The notes beneath the pieces are model-generated. The model was not told the origin of the DNA. It searched no databases and saw nothing but the letters and a program-made list of their open reading frames with translations. Positions 16,596 through 25,647 of a stretch of 64,000 bases of DNA are shown one piece after another. The stretch comes from Clostridium disporicum (GTDB lineage Bacteria > Bacillota > Clostridia > Clostridiales > Clostridiaceae). Every line of letters starts with the position of its first letter. The first letter of the stretch is position 1. The stretch lies in assembly GCF_001405015.1 (NCBI RefSeq), contig NZ_CYZX01000001.1:62001-126000 (forward strand). The letters are read 5' to 3'. The position numbers and the translations under genes were made by a program.

Positions 16596-18710
16596 ATGAT
16601 ATTAAATGGTGAATTTTTCAGTGTAAAAAGTGAAGATTACAATGATAAAACATATAATTGCGTAGTACAAGCCGTTGAAAAGCTTGAAGAAATAGGGGAC
16701 AAGCCACTTATGATGCTTGGGAAAATACAAAGTGGTAAAACAAGATCATTTATAGGTGTAATATCTTTAGCGTTTGATAATGGCTATGATTTAGCAGTTG
16801 TATTGACAAAGAACTCAAATGCACTTGCAAAGCAGACTACAGCAAGAATGAAAGATGAATTTAGAGAATTTAAAGATGAAGATATTATAGAGATTTTTGA
16901 TATAATGTGTATGCCGCCAAGTATGTCACAATTTGAACTTGATAAGAAGATGATTATAGTTGTTAAAAAGGAAAAGAATAATATTCCTAAATTAATGGAG
17001 TTTATAGAACAATATGGACTTCATGAAAATAAAAGATGTTTAATTATTGATGATGAGGCTGATTTCTGTAGTGTAGGATACGATAGGAATAAGGATTCAG
17101 AAGCATTTGATTTAAGAAGAATAGCTTCTCAGATTAATGAATTAAGGCTTCAATTAACATGTAAATTTATTCAAGTTACAGCAACACCATATTCTCTATA
17201 TCTTCAACCTGAAACTATTGATTTAGGAAATGATAAAGAAATAAGAGCTATTAAGCCTGCGGATACTGTATTAGTACCACATGGTGATGGTTATATAGGT
17301 GGGGAATATTACTTTGATAGAGAAAAGCATCCATTAGGAGAGTACTTATTCCATGCTATATCTGATAAAGAACTTCAGATAATAAAAAGTAGTGATAGAA
17401 GAAAATTTAAAGATGAAGAGATTTTGACAAGTGATAAAGCTGAAGGCTTAAGGACTTCTATTATGAATTTTATAGTTGGTGGCTGTATAAGAATAATACA
17501 AAATGGGGGAAAGCCTAGTGGTAAGAAAAATAAATTTAGCTTTATAATACATACTGAAATATCGAAGGCATCTCATACAAGACAAGAAAATTTAATAAGT
17601 ATACTAATTGAAAAGTTAGAAGAAGAGGTTAAAAATGATAGCCAATTATTAGAGAAGTTCATAGAAGAAAGTTATAATGATATTGCTAAATCAGTTGAAA
17701 ATTACGGATTTGATGTTCCATCACTAGAAGAAGTAAACACATATGTTAAACTAGCGATTAATAAGCAGTGGGTTACAAAGGTTGTAGTTAACTCTGAAAA
17801 TGATATTAATGCATTACTTGATGATGATGGACAATTAAGATTAAGAACTCCTTTGAATATATTTATTGGTGGGCAAATTTTAGATAGAGGAGTTACTATA
17901 GAAAATCTAATTGGATTTTATTACGGAAGAGCTCCACAGAAGATGCAACAGGATACAGTGTTGCAACATTCAAGAATGTATGGTTATAGAAGTAAGGAGG
18001 ATCTTGCAGTAACAAGATTTTACACAACAAATGATATTTATAGCAGAATGTCAAAGATTAATGACTTTGATACTAAGCTAAGAGAAGATTTCGAACAAGG
18101 AAACTTAGATAAAGGTGTTATATTTATTAGTAAAGATGAAAAAGGAAGAGTAATACCATGTTCGCCACAAAAAATATTAATAAGTAATACTCATGTATTA
18201 AGACCAGGAAAGACTGCAACACCTGTGGGATTTCAAACTGGATATAAATCTTATATTAAAAAGAATATTGAGGCTATAGACAATATTCTTATGGACAATA
18301 ATAATGGGCAATTAGCTGGTACGTTTAAAATTAGCAAAGAAGATGCTTGCAAAATAGTAAAAGAGATTTATAGTACTATAGAAATAGAAAGTGATAATTG
18401 CATTGATGAAAAAGCTTTTACTTCATTAATAAATTATTTAAGTAAAGTGTATGTGAATGTATATGTAGGCACAGATAGAAAGATATCGAGATTAAGAAAA
18501 ACTTCAAGATATTATTCGGATATGCCTTATAATAGAGATAATGATTTAAGAAAAGCCAAGGCAATGGCATCAAAAGAACCAACTTTAATGTTAATGAAAC
18601 AAGTGGGATCAGAAAATCTTGGATGGAGAGGTGCTGAATTCTATTGGCCAGTGTTGGTTATACAAGAAGATGTTGATACAGCTGTTTATACCTCTGAATT
18701 AATAAAGTAA
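16596..18710 (+). CDS. Z1-domain superfamily 2-type ATPase
   Basis: A 704-residue protein. A P-loop GKIQSGKT (residues 42-49), Walker B IIDDEAD (about 150-156) and a VTATP motif (194-198) give the helicase-like ATPase. The C-terminal half carries the Z1 domain: FIGGQILDRGVTIENLIG (about 425-440) and QHSRMYGYR (about 461-469), variants of the family's GGxxLxRGLT and QxxRxxGYR. Z1 proteins are known from restriction-like and MutL/MORC-associated systems, including the MZA (MutL-Z1-AIPR) defence type. Here no MutL/MORC, methylase or AIPR gene is adjacent; the only intact partner is the zinc/coiled-coil protein upstream. A decayed frame follows at 18768. Confidence 0.88.
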   Translation: MILNGEFFSVKSEDYNDKTYNCVVQAVEKLEEIGDKPLMMLGKIQSGKTRSFIGVISLAFDNGYDLAVVLTKNSNALAKQTTARMKDEFREFKDEDIIEIFDIMCMPPSMSQFELDKKMIIVVKKEKNNIPKLMEFIEQYGLHENKRCLIIDDEADFCSVGYDRNKDSEAFDLRRIASQINELRLQLTCKFIQVTATPYSLYLQPETIDLGNDKEIRAIKPADTVLVPHGDGYIGGEYYFDREKHPLGEYLFHAISDKELQIIKSSDRRKFKDEEILTSDKAEGLRTSIMNFIVGGCIRIIQNGGKPSGKKNKFSFIIHTEISKASHTRQENLISILIEKLEEEVKNDSQLLEKFIEESYNDIAKSVENYGFDVPSLEEVNTYVKLAINKQWVTKVVVNSENDINALLDDDGQLRLRTPLNIFIGGQILDRGVTIENLIGFYYGRAPQKMQQDTVLQHSRMYGYRSKEDLAVTRFYTTNDIYSRMSKINDFDTKLREDFEQGNLDKGVIFISKDEKGRVIPCSPQKILISNTHVLRPGKTATPVGFQTGYKSYIKKNIEAIDNILMDNNNGQLAGTFKISKEDACKIVKEIYSTIEIESDNCIDEKAFTSLINYLSKVYVNVYVGTDRKISRLRKTSRYYSDMPYNRDNDLRKAKAMASKEPTLMLMKQVGSENLGWRGAEFYWPVLVIQEDVDTAVYTSELIK

Positions 18711-18767
18711 ATTTAAATTATATTAAAAATGGGGTATTTCAAGAAAAATGTTTAGTGGTATTGTTAA

Positions 18768-18952
18768 AAAGAACAATGTAATGCAGGTGAAGTTAAATTT
18801 GGTGGAATTCAAAATATAGAGGATTTACATCAAAATTTGAAAGAGAACTGTATTCCTTTAGAAGTATTTGATATGGATATAAATAACTATAATGAGTTTT
18901 CTTAGAACTTAGAAGAAAGTTAATGGCTGAAAAGATAAGGGAATATTATTAG
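18768..18952 (+). pseudogene. Decayed C-terminal remnant of a gene following the Z1 ATPase
   Basis: An open stretch reads EVKFGGIQNIEDLHQNL...NNYNEFS and stops at 18903. In another frame the sequence goes on at once with LELRRKLMAEKIREYY and stops at 18950. The two pieces read as one protein tail broken by a single-base frameshift. There is no start codon or ribosome site, and stops lie just upstream, so only about 55 codons survive. The tail resembles the ends of some HNH/DUF262-type proteins as far as I can recall, but the family is uncertain. It suggests the Z1 locus once had a third gene. Confidence 0.5.
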
Positions 18953-19048
18953 AGGCTTTAAATCTTAATTATAATAACGATGTTCATATTAAAATTACTG
19001 TGTGATACTTTTTAATATAAATTTACCAGTTATTTTGCAAGGAGCAAG

Positions 19049-19087
19049 AGACTAAATGTTTAAATTATAAATATTTAGTCTTTTTTC
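19049..19087 (+). terminator. Terminator closing the Z1 locus
   Basis: AGACTAAAT (19049-19057) pairs with ATTTAGTCT (19073-19081), then TTTTT. Confidence 0.8.
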
Positions 19088-19177
19088 TTTATGTAAAGAT
19101 GATTTAGTATATCATCTGGATTAATATGGTATAATCTAAAATGGTGTTTAATTTAAAGAGAGTTTAGGAGAAATAAT

Positions 19178-21883
19178 TTGAATATAGAGAAAAACTTAAT
19201 TTTTATAAAAGGTGAAGATAAAACAGATAAAGTGGAGTATTGCAAGTATAATAGTTTCACAAAGAAATATGATGTCACTTTTTCAAGTGGAGCTATCTTT
19301 AGTTACAACTATAATAATGTCGTATGGATTAGAGATGCAAAAGATATAAATATAGACAATAAGGTTGTGTATGTAAAGGATAAGCCTTTGGTAACTGTTA
19401 AAAAGGTTATTTCTTTTGGTGATTATATAAGAGTTATACATACAAATGGATACAATGAACTTTATAAAAGAAATGACATAACTATAGAAGAGTCATGTCT
19501 TAAGAACCCTAAGGCAAATAATTGCTTTCAATATCTTAAAGATTTATCAAAATCAATGGGATTAATGCTTGATGGTTCAAAAACTTTTTTAGGTAAACAA
19601 TATGACAAAGTTACATATATAAGTCCTAAGAGTGCATTAGCATTTTATTTAAATCCAGAGCACTTAGAAGAACATAGATCAATAAAGAATATAATATTTC
19701 CTTTTGGATTTAACCTAAGTCAAAGAGAAGCTACAGAAAAGGCTTTTGCCAATAAGGTTAGTGTTATAGAAGGACCACCAGGTACAGGGAAAACTCAAAC
19801 TATTTTAAATATAATCGCTAATGCCATAATGAATGATAAAACTGTTGCTGTAGTTTCTAATAATAATTCTGCTACAGAAAATGTTTATGAGAAGCTTAGT
19901 AAATATAACTTAGGTTTTATTGCAGCTACTTTAGGTAGAAGAGAAAATAAAGAGAACTTTATAAATAACCAGAGCGGTACATATGTTGATATGACTAGAT
20001 GGAAGTTAGAACCTTCTGAGAAACAAAGCATTATAGAAAGAATTAATAAATCAAAAGATGAAATTAGCAATATGCTAAGTAAGAAAAATAAGCTGGCAAA
20101 TATTAAGAATGAACTATCAGAGCTTAAGCTTGAAAAGAAGCACTTTGAAAAGGAATATTTATCTGAGGATGTTGCAAATCTTAAGTATAATACTATATCA
20201 CAACTTAAAGCTGATAGCATTATGAAGCTATTAATTGAATTAGAGCTATATGGTAAAGGGTTAGAGAAAGTTCCAATAAAGATTAGAGTTAAAAATCTAT
20301 TTAAATATGGGATTTATAACTTTAAGTTTTATAGTAATCCAATTGATGAAGTTTTAGATTACTTATATTATCTATACTATAAAAATAAAGAAAATGAAAT
20401 AAATAATGATATAGAGAAAATAGAAAGAGAATTGAGAATATTTAACTTCGATAATGAGCTTAAGGAATATTCAAATAATGCACTTAAAATATTTAAAGAT
20501 AAACTAAGTAAAAACTATAGTAAGAATTCAAGTAGACAGGTATTTACAGAAGAAGATTTGTGGAAGAGATTTGATAAAGTTATAAATGAATATCCTGTAA
20601 TATTAAGTACAACACATTCTTTAAGAAACTGTATCCCAGACAATTTATTAATTGATTATTTAATAGTAGATGAAGCATCACAAGTAGATATATTAACTGG
20701 AGCATTGGCTTTGTCATGTGCTAAAAATGTAGTTGTAGTTGGAGATTTAATGCAGTTGCCCAATGTTATAAGTGAAGAAGATAAAAAGATAAGCAAAAAG
20801 ATTTTCGATACATATAAATTGAAGGATGCTTATGATTTTTCAAATAATAATTTATTATCATCAATTACAGGATTGAATAATGGTATTAAGAAGACATTGC
20901 TTAAGGAACATTATAGATGTCATCCTAAAATAATAAACTTCTGTAATAAAGAATTTTATAATGATGAACTTATTATATTAACAGAAGAAAAAGAAGGGGA
21001 TAGTCCATTAGTATTATATAAAACTAAGGAAGGCAATCATGCTAGAGGAACTATTAATATAAGACAGATAGATGTTATCAAAGATGAAGTTTTACCTAAA
21101 TTAAAAGATGAAAAGTCAATTGCAGTAATATTGCCGTATAGAAAGCAAACTGATGAACTTTCAAGAATTATTGGTGATACTGTTGAAGCTGATACTGTAC
21201 ATAAATTCCAAGGAAGAGAGAAAGATGTAGTTATATTAAGCACTGTTTCTAATGAAATTAATGACTTTGTAGATAACTCAAACTTGATTAATGTTGCTAT
21301 TTCAAGAGCAGTGAAGAAGTTAATAGTTGTAACTTCTGATTTTGAGAATGTCGATAGTAACATTGGTGATTTAATAAAATATATACAATATAACAATTTA
21401 GAAGTTGTAGAAAGTGAAGTTTCATCTATTTTTGATTTACTATATAAGTCCTATGGAGAAAAGCTTGTTGAGACAATAAAGAATTCTAAGAAAGTTTCAA
21501 ATTTTGATTCAGAAAATCTTATGTATGCGTTAATAGAAGAGGTATTATCTAAAAGTGAATTTGCAAATCTTTCAGCTGCAATACATGTTCCATTAAGAAT
21601 GATAATAAGAAATACAGAAAAACTTACTGCTGAAGAAAGGAAGTTTGTATTAAATCCTTGGACACATACAGACTTTTTAATATATAGCAAATTAGATAAA
21701 AAGCCAGTTTTAGTAGTAGAAGTAGATGGATATAAGTATCATGCTCAAAATAAAAAACAATTAGAGCGTGATAAGCGGAAAGATAAAATACTAGAAAAGT
21801 ATAATGTACCTATAATAAGATTTAGTACTACTGGCAGTGGAGAGAAGAAATCATTAGAGGATAAGTTAAGAAAAGTAATATAG
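19178..21883 (+). CDS. SF1 (COG1112-like) helicase with C-terminal PD-(D/E)XK nuclease domain
   Basis: A 901-residue protein. After an unrecognised 180-residue N-terminus comes an Upf1-like SF1 helicase: LSQREATEKAF, Walker A GPPGTGKT (about 199-206), a charged coiled-coil insert (about 280-440), Walker B LIVDEASQVD (about 495-505), GDLMQLPNV, KEHYRCHPKI, TVHKFQGREKDVVI and NVAISRAVKKL. The C-terminus (about 780-901) has DFLIYSK...LVVEVDGYKYH and IIRFST, a DUF2726/Vsr-like nuclease fold. Helicases of this group fused to such nucleases are found in several anti-phage systems. It uses a TTG start, 8 nt after AGGAG. The extended -10 TGGTATAAT at about 19127-19135 probably drives it. Confidence 0.85.
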   Translation: MNIEKNLIFIKGEDKTDKVEYCKYNSFTKKYDVTFSSGAIFSYNYNNVVWIRDAKDINIDNKVVYVKDKPLVTVKKVISFGDYIRVIHTNGYNELYKRNDITIEESCLKNPKANNCFQYLKDLSKSMGLMLDGSKTFLGKQYDKVTYISPKSALAFYLNPEHLEEHRSIKNIIFPFGFNLSQREATEKAFANKVSVIEGPPGTGKTQTILNIIANAIMNDKTVAVVSNNNSATENVYEKLSKYNLGFIAATLGRRENKENFINNQSGTYVDMTRWKLEPSEKQSIIERINKSKDEISNMLSKKNKLANIKNELSELKLEKKHFEKEYLSEDVANLKYNTISQLKADSIMKLLIELELYGKGLEKVPIKIRVKNLFKYGIYNFKFYSNPIDEVLDYLYYLYYKNKENEINNDIEKIERELRIFNFDNELKEYSNNALKIFKDKLSKNYSKNSSRQVFTEEDLWKRFDKVINEYPVILSTTHSLRNCIPDNLLIDYLIVDEASQVDILTGALALSCAKNVVVVGDLMQLPNVISEEDKKISKKIFDTYKLKDAYDFSNNNLLSSITGLNNGIKKTLLKEHYRCHPKIINFCNKEFYNDELIILTEEKEGDSPLVLYKTKEGNHARGTINIRQIDVIKDEVLPKLKDEKSIAVILPYRKQTDELSRIIGDTVEADTVHKFQGREKDVVILSTVSNEINDFVDNSNLINVAISRAVKKLIVVTSDFENVDSNIGDLIKYIQYNNLEVVESEVSSIFDLLYKSYGEKLVETIKNSKKVSNFDSENLMYALIEEVLSKSEFANLSAAIHVPLRMIIRNTEKLTAEERKFVLNPWTHTDFLIYSKLDKKPVLVVEVDGYKYHAQNKKQLERDKRKDKILEKYNVPIIRFSTTGSGEKKSLEDKLRKVI

Positions 21884-21908
21884 ATATATAACTATAGTAA
21901 CGGGGTAT

Positions 21909-21936
21909 AAGCTACAGACAAATCTGTAGCTTTTCT
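21909..21936 (+). terminator. Terminator after the SF1 helicase-nuclease
   Basis: AAGCTACAGA pairs with TCTGTAGCTT, followed by TTC. A near-identical hairpin core occurs at 30201-30219. Confidence 0.75.
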
Positions 21937-22159
21937 TCATAAGTATAGAGCATAAATCAAACCTATGATAAAATGATATTATTAAAAGAAATTTCTAATT
22001 ATTAAATATACATTTACTAGATTAATAAGTAGTAGGAGCACAGAAATGGATGACTTTAAAGAGTTTGAAGAATAAGACAATTATTAAGGCGAATATTAAC
22101 TATGCATATGTACATAATGTGAAATTTATAATGAATTATGAAGAAATTCAGGTGATTAA

Positions 22160-24640
22160 ATGATAGAAAATATAAAAGAGTTAAGTACTATAGATAAAGT
22201 TTATGAAAAATCAATAGACTATAATAGCGGAAATTTAAATACATCAACTGGAGATAAAGACTACCTTTATCCAAAACTAAAACAAAGCTTCAAAACAGCA
22301 ACTTCAATAGATATAATAGTTTCATTCCTTATGGAATCAGGGGTAAAGCTTTTACTTCAGGATCTTAAGGAAGCATTAGACAGAGGAGTTAATATAAGAA
22401 TTCTTACAGGTAATTATCTTAAGATAACTCAACCACAAGCTTTATATCTTTTAAAGTCAGAGCTTAAGGATAAAGTTGATTTAAGGTTTTATAACAATCC
22501 TAACAAGTCTTTTCATCCAAAGTCATACATGTTTCATAATCCAGTAGAGAGTGAGATTTATATAGGTTCTTCAAATATTTCAAGAGGTGCTTTAACTTCA
22601 TCTATAGAGTGGAATTATAGATTTTTAAAGTCTAATGCTCCAAATGATTTTAAGGTTTTCTATGATACCTTTGATGATTTATTTAATAATCATTCATTAA
22701 TTATAACTGATGAAGTTTTAAAGGATTATTCAAAAGCTTGGACAAGACCTAATGTTTATAAGGATATGGAAAAGGAACACAAGGAGGAAGAGCTAGAAAA
22801 GGTCATAAATATATTTGAACCAAGGGGAGCTCAGATAGAAGCCTTATATTCTTTAGAAAAGTCTAGGGAAGAAGGCTTTGATAAGGGGTTAGTAGTAGCT
22901 GCTACTGGTATTGGTAAGACATATCTTGCTGCTTTTGATTCTGCAAATTACAATAGAGTTTTATTTGTAGCTCACAGAGAAGAGATAATAAAGCAGGCAG
23001 CTCAGAGCTTTAAGAATGTTAGAAATTCTGATGATATTGGATTCTTTTATGGAGAGCAGAAGGATACAAAGAATTCATTTATATTTTCATTAGTTCAAAC
23101 TTTAGGTAAAGATGAGTATTTAAATCCTGAATATTTTCCTAAGGATTACTTTGACTACATAGTTGTGGATGAATTCCATCATGCAGTATCTAACAATTAC
23201 AATAAGATAATTAATTACTTCACTCCAAAGTTCTTATTAGGACTTACTGCAACTCCTGAAAGATTAGATTCTAAGGATGTATTTGCACTTTGTGATTATA
23301 ACATGGTTTATGAAGTAAGATTAAAGGATGCTATAAATAAGGGATGGCTAGTTCCTTTTAGATATTATGGTATCTATGATGAAACAGTTAATTATGAAGA
23401 TATAGATTTTAAGAATGGTAAATATGATGATAAACAATTAGAAGAAGCTTTAATGCTTAATAAAAGAGGAGAGCTTATATTAAATCATTACCTTAAATAT
23501 AACTCAAAGAGAGCTATGGGCTTCTGTTCATCAAGACATCATGCAGAATATATGGCTAAGATGTTTAATGAAAATAACATTCCATCAGCAGCAGTTTATA
23601 GTGGTGAAGCTGGAGAATATTCAGAAGAAAGAAATATAGCATTAGCAAAGTTAACTTCTGGTGAATTAAAGGTTATTTTCTCTGTAGATATGTTTAATGA
23701 AGGTTTAGACGTACCTGCAATAGATATGGTAATGTTCTTAAGACCAACTCAATCACCAACAATATTTCTACAGCAGCTTGGTAGAGGATTAAGAAAAGCT
23801 AAAGACAAGCAATACTTAAATGTATTAGATTTTATAGGAAATTATAAAAAAGCTAACTTAGCACCATTCTTATTAAGTGGAAAAGATTATTCATCTACTG
23901 AAGCAAAAAGAAATAATCAAGGAGATTATGATTATCCTGAAGAGTGTGTAGTAGATTTTGATTTCAGACTGATAGACATATTCAAAAAGCAAGCTGAAAG
24001 AGAAATGAAGATTAAAGATAAGATAAAAGAACAGTTTGAAATAGTAAAAGATATGCTAGGGTACAGACCATCTAGAGTAGAACTATTTACTTATATGGAC
24101 GATGCTGTTTATCAAAACATTAAGTCTAAAGCTATGAATCCATTTTCAAATTATCTAGAGTATATTAAAGAGAATGATACATTAACTTTAGAGGAAGAAG
24201 AAATATACAACACTAGAGCTAGAGAATTCATCAATATGATAGAAACTACAAGTATGAGTAAAACTTATAAGATGCCTATATTACTAGCATTTTATAATGA
24301 CGGCAATATAAAAATGCAAATTACAGAAGAGGATATTTATAGAAGCTTTTATGAGTTCTATAGAAAAGGCTCTAATAAGGTTGATATGCTGAAGGATAAG
24401 AATACAAGTGACTTTATGAACTGGGATAAGAAAAAGTACATTACTTTAGCTAAAAATAATCCAGTTAAGTTCTTACTAAAAACTCATGGAGATTTCTTTA
24501 AAGTTACAGATGGTAGTGTAATAGCATTACAAGATGACTTAAAGAAGTTTATTGATAATGAAGCTTTTAAAAAGCATATGAAGGATGCTATAGATTTAAG
24601 AGTAGAGACTTATTATAAAAATAGGTTTTTAAATAAATAA
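22160..24640 (+). CDS. PLD-nuclease/SF2 helicase fusion
   Basis: An 826-residue protein. The N-terminal domain is phospholipase D-like, with HPKSYMF (HxK) near residue 119, followed by YIGSSNISRGAL. The centre is a superfamily 2 helicase: Walker A ATGIGKTYLA (about 249-258), VDEFHHA (about 336-342), LTATPERLD, a SVDMFNEGLDVP motif and QQLGRGLRKA (about 538). After QYLNVLDFIGNY comes a helical C-terminus as in DUF3427-type helicases. Only one HxK is seen, so the nuclease would work as a dimer or be incomplete. The genes at 24673 and 25158 follow closely, suggesting one unit. Such PLD-helicases commonly occur in defence islands; function here is inferred. Confidence 0.85.
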   Translation: MIENIKELSTIDKVYEKSIDYNSGNLNTSTGDKDYLYPKLKQSFKTATSIDIIVSFLMESGVKLLLQDLKEALDRGVNIRILTGNYLKITQPQALYLLKSELKDKVDLRFYNNPNKSFHPKSYMFHNPVESEIYIGSSNISRGALTSSIEWNYRFLKSNAPNDFKVFYDTFDDLFNNHSLIITDEVLKDYSKAWTRPNVYKDMEKEHKEEELEKVINIFEPRGAQIEALYSLEKSREEGFDKGLVVAATGIGKTYLAAFDSANYNRVLFVAHREEIIKQAAQSFKNVRNSDDIGFFYGEQKDTKNSFIFSLVQTLGKDEYLNPEYFPKDYFDYIVVDEFHHAVSNNYNKIINYFTPKFLLGLTATPERLDSKDVFALCDYNMVYEVRLKDAINKGWLVPFRYYGIYDETVNYEDIDFKNGKYDDKQLEEALMLNKRGELILNHYLKYNSKRAMGFCSSRHHAEYMAKMFNENNIPSAAVYSGEAGEYSEERNIALAKLTSGELKVIFSVDMFNEGLDVPAIDMVMFLRPTQSPTIFLQQLGRGLRKAKDKQYLNVLDFIGNYKKANLAPFLLSGKDYSSTEAKRNNQGDYDYPEECVVDFDFRLIDIFKKQAEREMKIKDKIKEQFEIVKDMLGYRPSRVELFTYMDDAVYQNIKSKAMNPFSNYLEYIKENDTLTLEEEEIYNTRAREFINMIETTSMSKTYKMPILLAFYNDGNIKMQITEEDIYRSFYEFYRKGSNKVDMLKDKNTSDFMNWDKKKYITLAKNNPVKFLLKTHGDFFKVTDGSVIALQDDLKKFIDNEAFKKHMKDAIDLRVETYYKNRFLNK

Positions 24641-24672
24641 CTATATTTATGAAAGATAAAGGAGAGATAACT

Positions 24673-25131
24673 TTGAAGTTAACAAGAAGACAAATCACAT
24701 TAAAGGTATTATCTAATTTTATAAACTCTAATTTAGATAAAATTAATGATGTAGAAATGAAAGCAAATAATATAACTTTTATGACTAACAGTGGTAAAAT
24801 TAATATTAAAATTAAAACAAGTAAAGATTATACTGAGAATGAAGAAAATAAACATTGTTTATGGGTTTCGTTTAGTAAAGAGGAATTAGAGAATTCAGAG
24901 GATAATGATTATTTTGTGGTAATATGTAGCGATAATCTAGAGAAATCATTAGTATTTACTAGGAATGAGTTAGTAGCTCATTTTAGCAATATATCAAAAA
25001 GAAAGAAAAATGATGAGATAGATTATGATATGTACCCTCATTTTATTGGAAGAAGTTGTGTTGATTCAAGAGTAAAATCGGATGCTACACCTATTGATAT
25101 AACTAAAAATTTAAATAATTATGTGTTTTAA
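24673..25131 (+). CDS. Hypothetical protein between PLD-helicase and pyrophosphohydrolase
   Basis: About 152 residues, no recognised family. It is a soluble mixed alpha/beta protein, with segments VWSFSKEEL-like (LWVSFSKEELENSEDNDYF), VVICSDNLEKSLVFTRNEL and a C-terminal YPHFIGRSCVDSRVKS. An ATG eight codons upstream (24649) has no ribosome site, whereas the TTG at 24673 follows GGAG by 8 nt, so the TTG is preferred. It is 32 bp after the PLD-helicase and 26 bp before the pyrophosphohydrolase, and is probably co-transcribed with them. Confidence 0.6.
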   Translation: MKLTRRQITLKVLSNFINSNLDKINDVEMKANNITFMTNSGKINIKIKTSKDYTENEENKHCLWVSFSKEELENSEDNDYFVVICSDNLEKSLVFTRNELVAHFSNISKRKKNDEIDYDMYPHFIGRSCVDSRVKSDATPIDITKNLNNYVF

Positions 25132-25157
25132 TTATTTAAATGAAAGTAGGGCAATAA

Positions 25158-25466
25158 ATGAAGAAATATAATAAATTAGTTAGAGATCTTATACCAGAAG
25201 TAATTAAAACTGATGGTAAGGCATGTGAAATAGAAATAGCTAAGGATGAAGAAAAAACAGAGCTTCTTGAAGCCAAGCTTATGGAAGAGGTTAATGAGTA
25301 TCTTAAGGATAAGAATTTAGAAGAGCTTGCAGATGTTATGGAAGTATTATTTGGACTTGCTCATAATTTAGGTTATTCAGAAGAGGATTTACTTAACAAA
25401 AGAAATGAAAAGCTTAAAGCACGTGGCGGCTTTAAAGAAGGAATAGTATTAAAAAAAGTGTATTAA
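25158..25466 (+). CDS. MazG/PRA-PH-like nucleotide pyrophosphohydrolase (copy 1)
   Basis: A 102-residue all-alpha NTP-pyrophosphohydrolase of the phosphoribosyl-ATP pyrophosphohydrolase-like group. It begins YNKLVRDLIPEVI and carries the metal-binding pattern KLMEEVNEYL...NLEELADVMEVL (acidic residues in EE-x2-E and E-x2-D). It would hydrolyse a nucleotide to the monophosphate and pyrophosphate; the true substrate is unknown. A second copy at 28659 differs at only about nine of 102 aligned residues, although the DNA has many synonymous changes. Its place directly after the PLD-helicase pair suggests a role linked to that unit. Confidence 0.8.
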   Translation: MKKYNKLVRDLIPEVIKTDGKACEIEIAKDEEKTELLEAKLMEEVNEYLKDKNLEELADVMEVLFGLAHNLGYSEEDLLNKRNEKLKARGGFKEGIVLKKVY

Positions 25467-25471
25467 TAAAA

Positions 25472-25506
25472 ATGAGGTACAGTGAACAGAAAGTAACTGT
25501 ACCTCA
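25472..25506 (+). terminator. Hairpin after pyrophosphohydrolase copy 1
   Basis: ATGAGGTACAGT pairs perfectly with ACTGTACCTCAT over 12 bp, but the downstream T run is poor, so termination strength is uncertain. Confidence 0.5.
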
Positions 25507-25647
25507 TTTGAGGTATTAGAAGCAGTAGATCTAAGGGAAGGTGTAAATAATTGATATTACAGTAAATGTAATAGAATCTATGTTATTGGTATAATCTTTT
25601 TAAATAAGGAATAATAATATAAGAAAATGTTGATTTGAGGAATAAAA

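Noticed and set aside
25472..25506. Second purine or other riboswitch at the long perfect hairpin
   Set aside because: A simple 12-bp stem with no junction or conserved loop; best read as a weak terminator.
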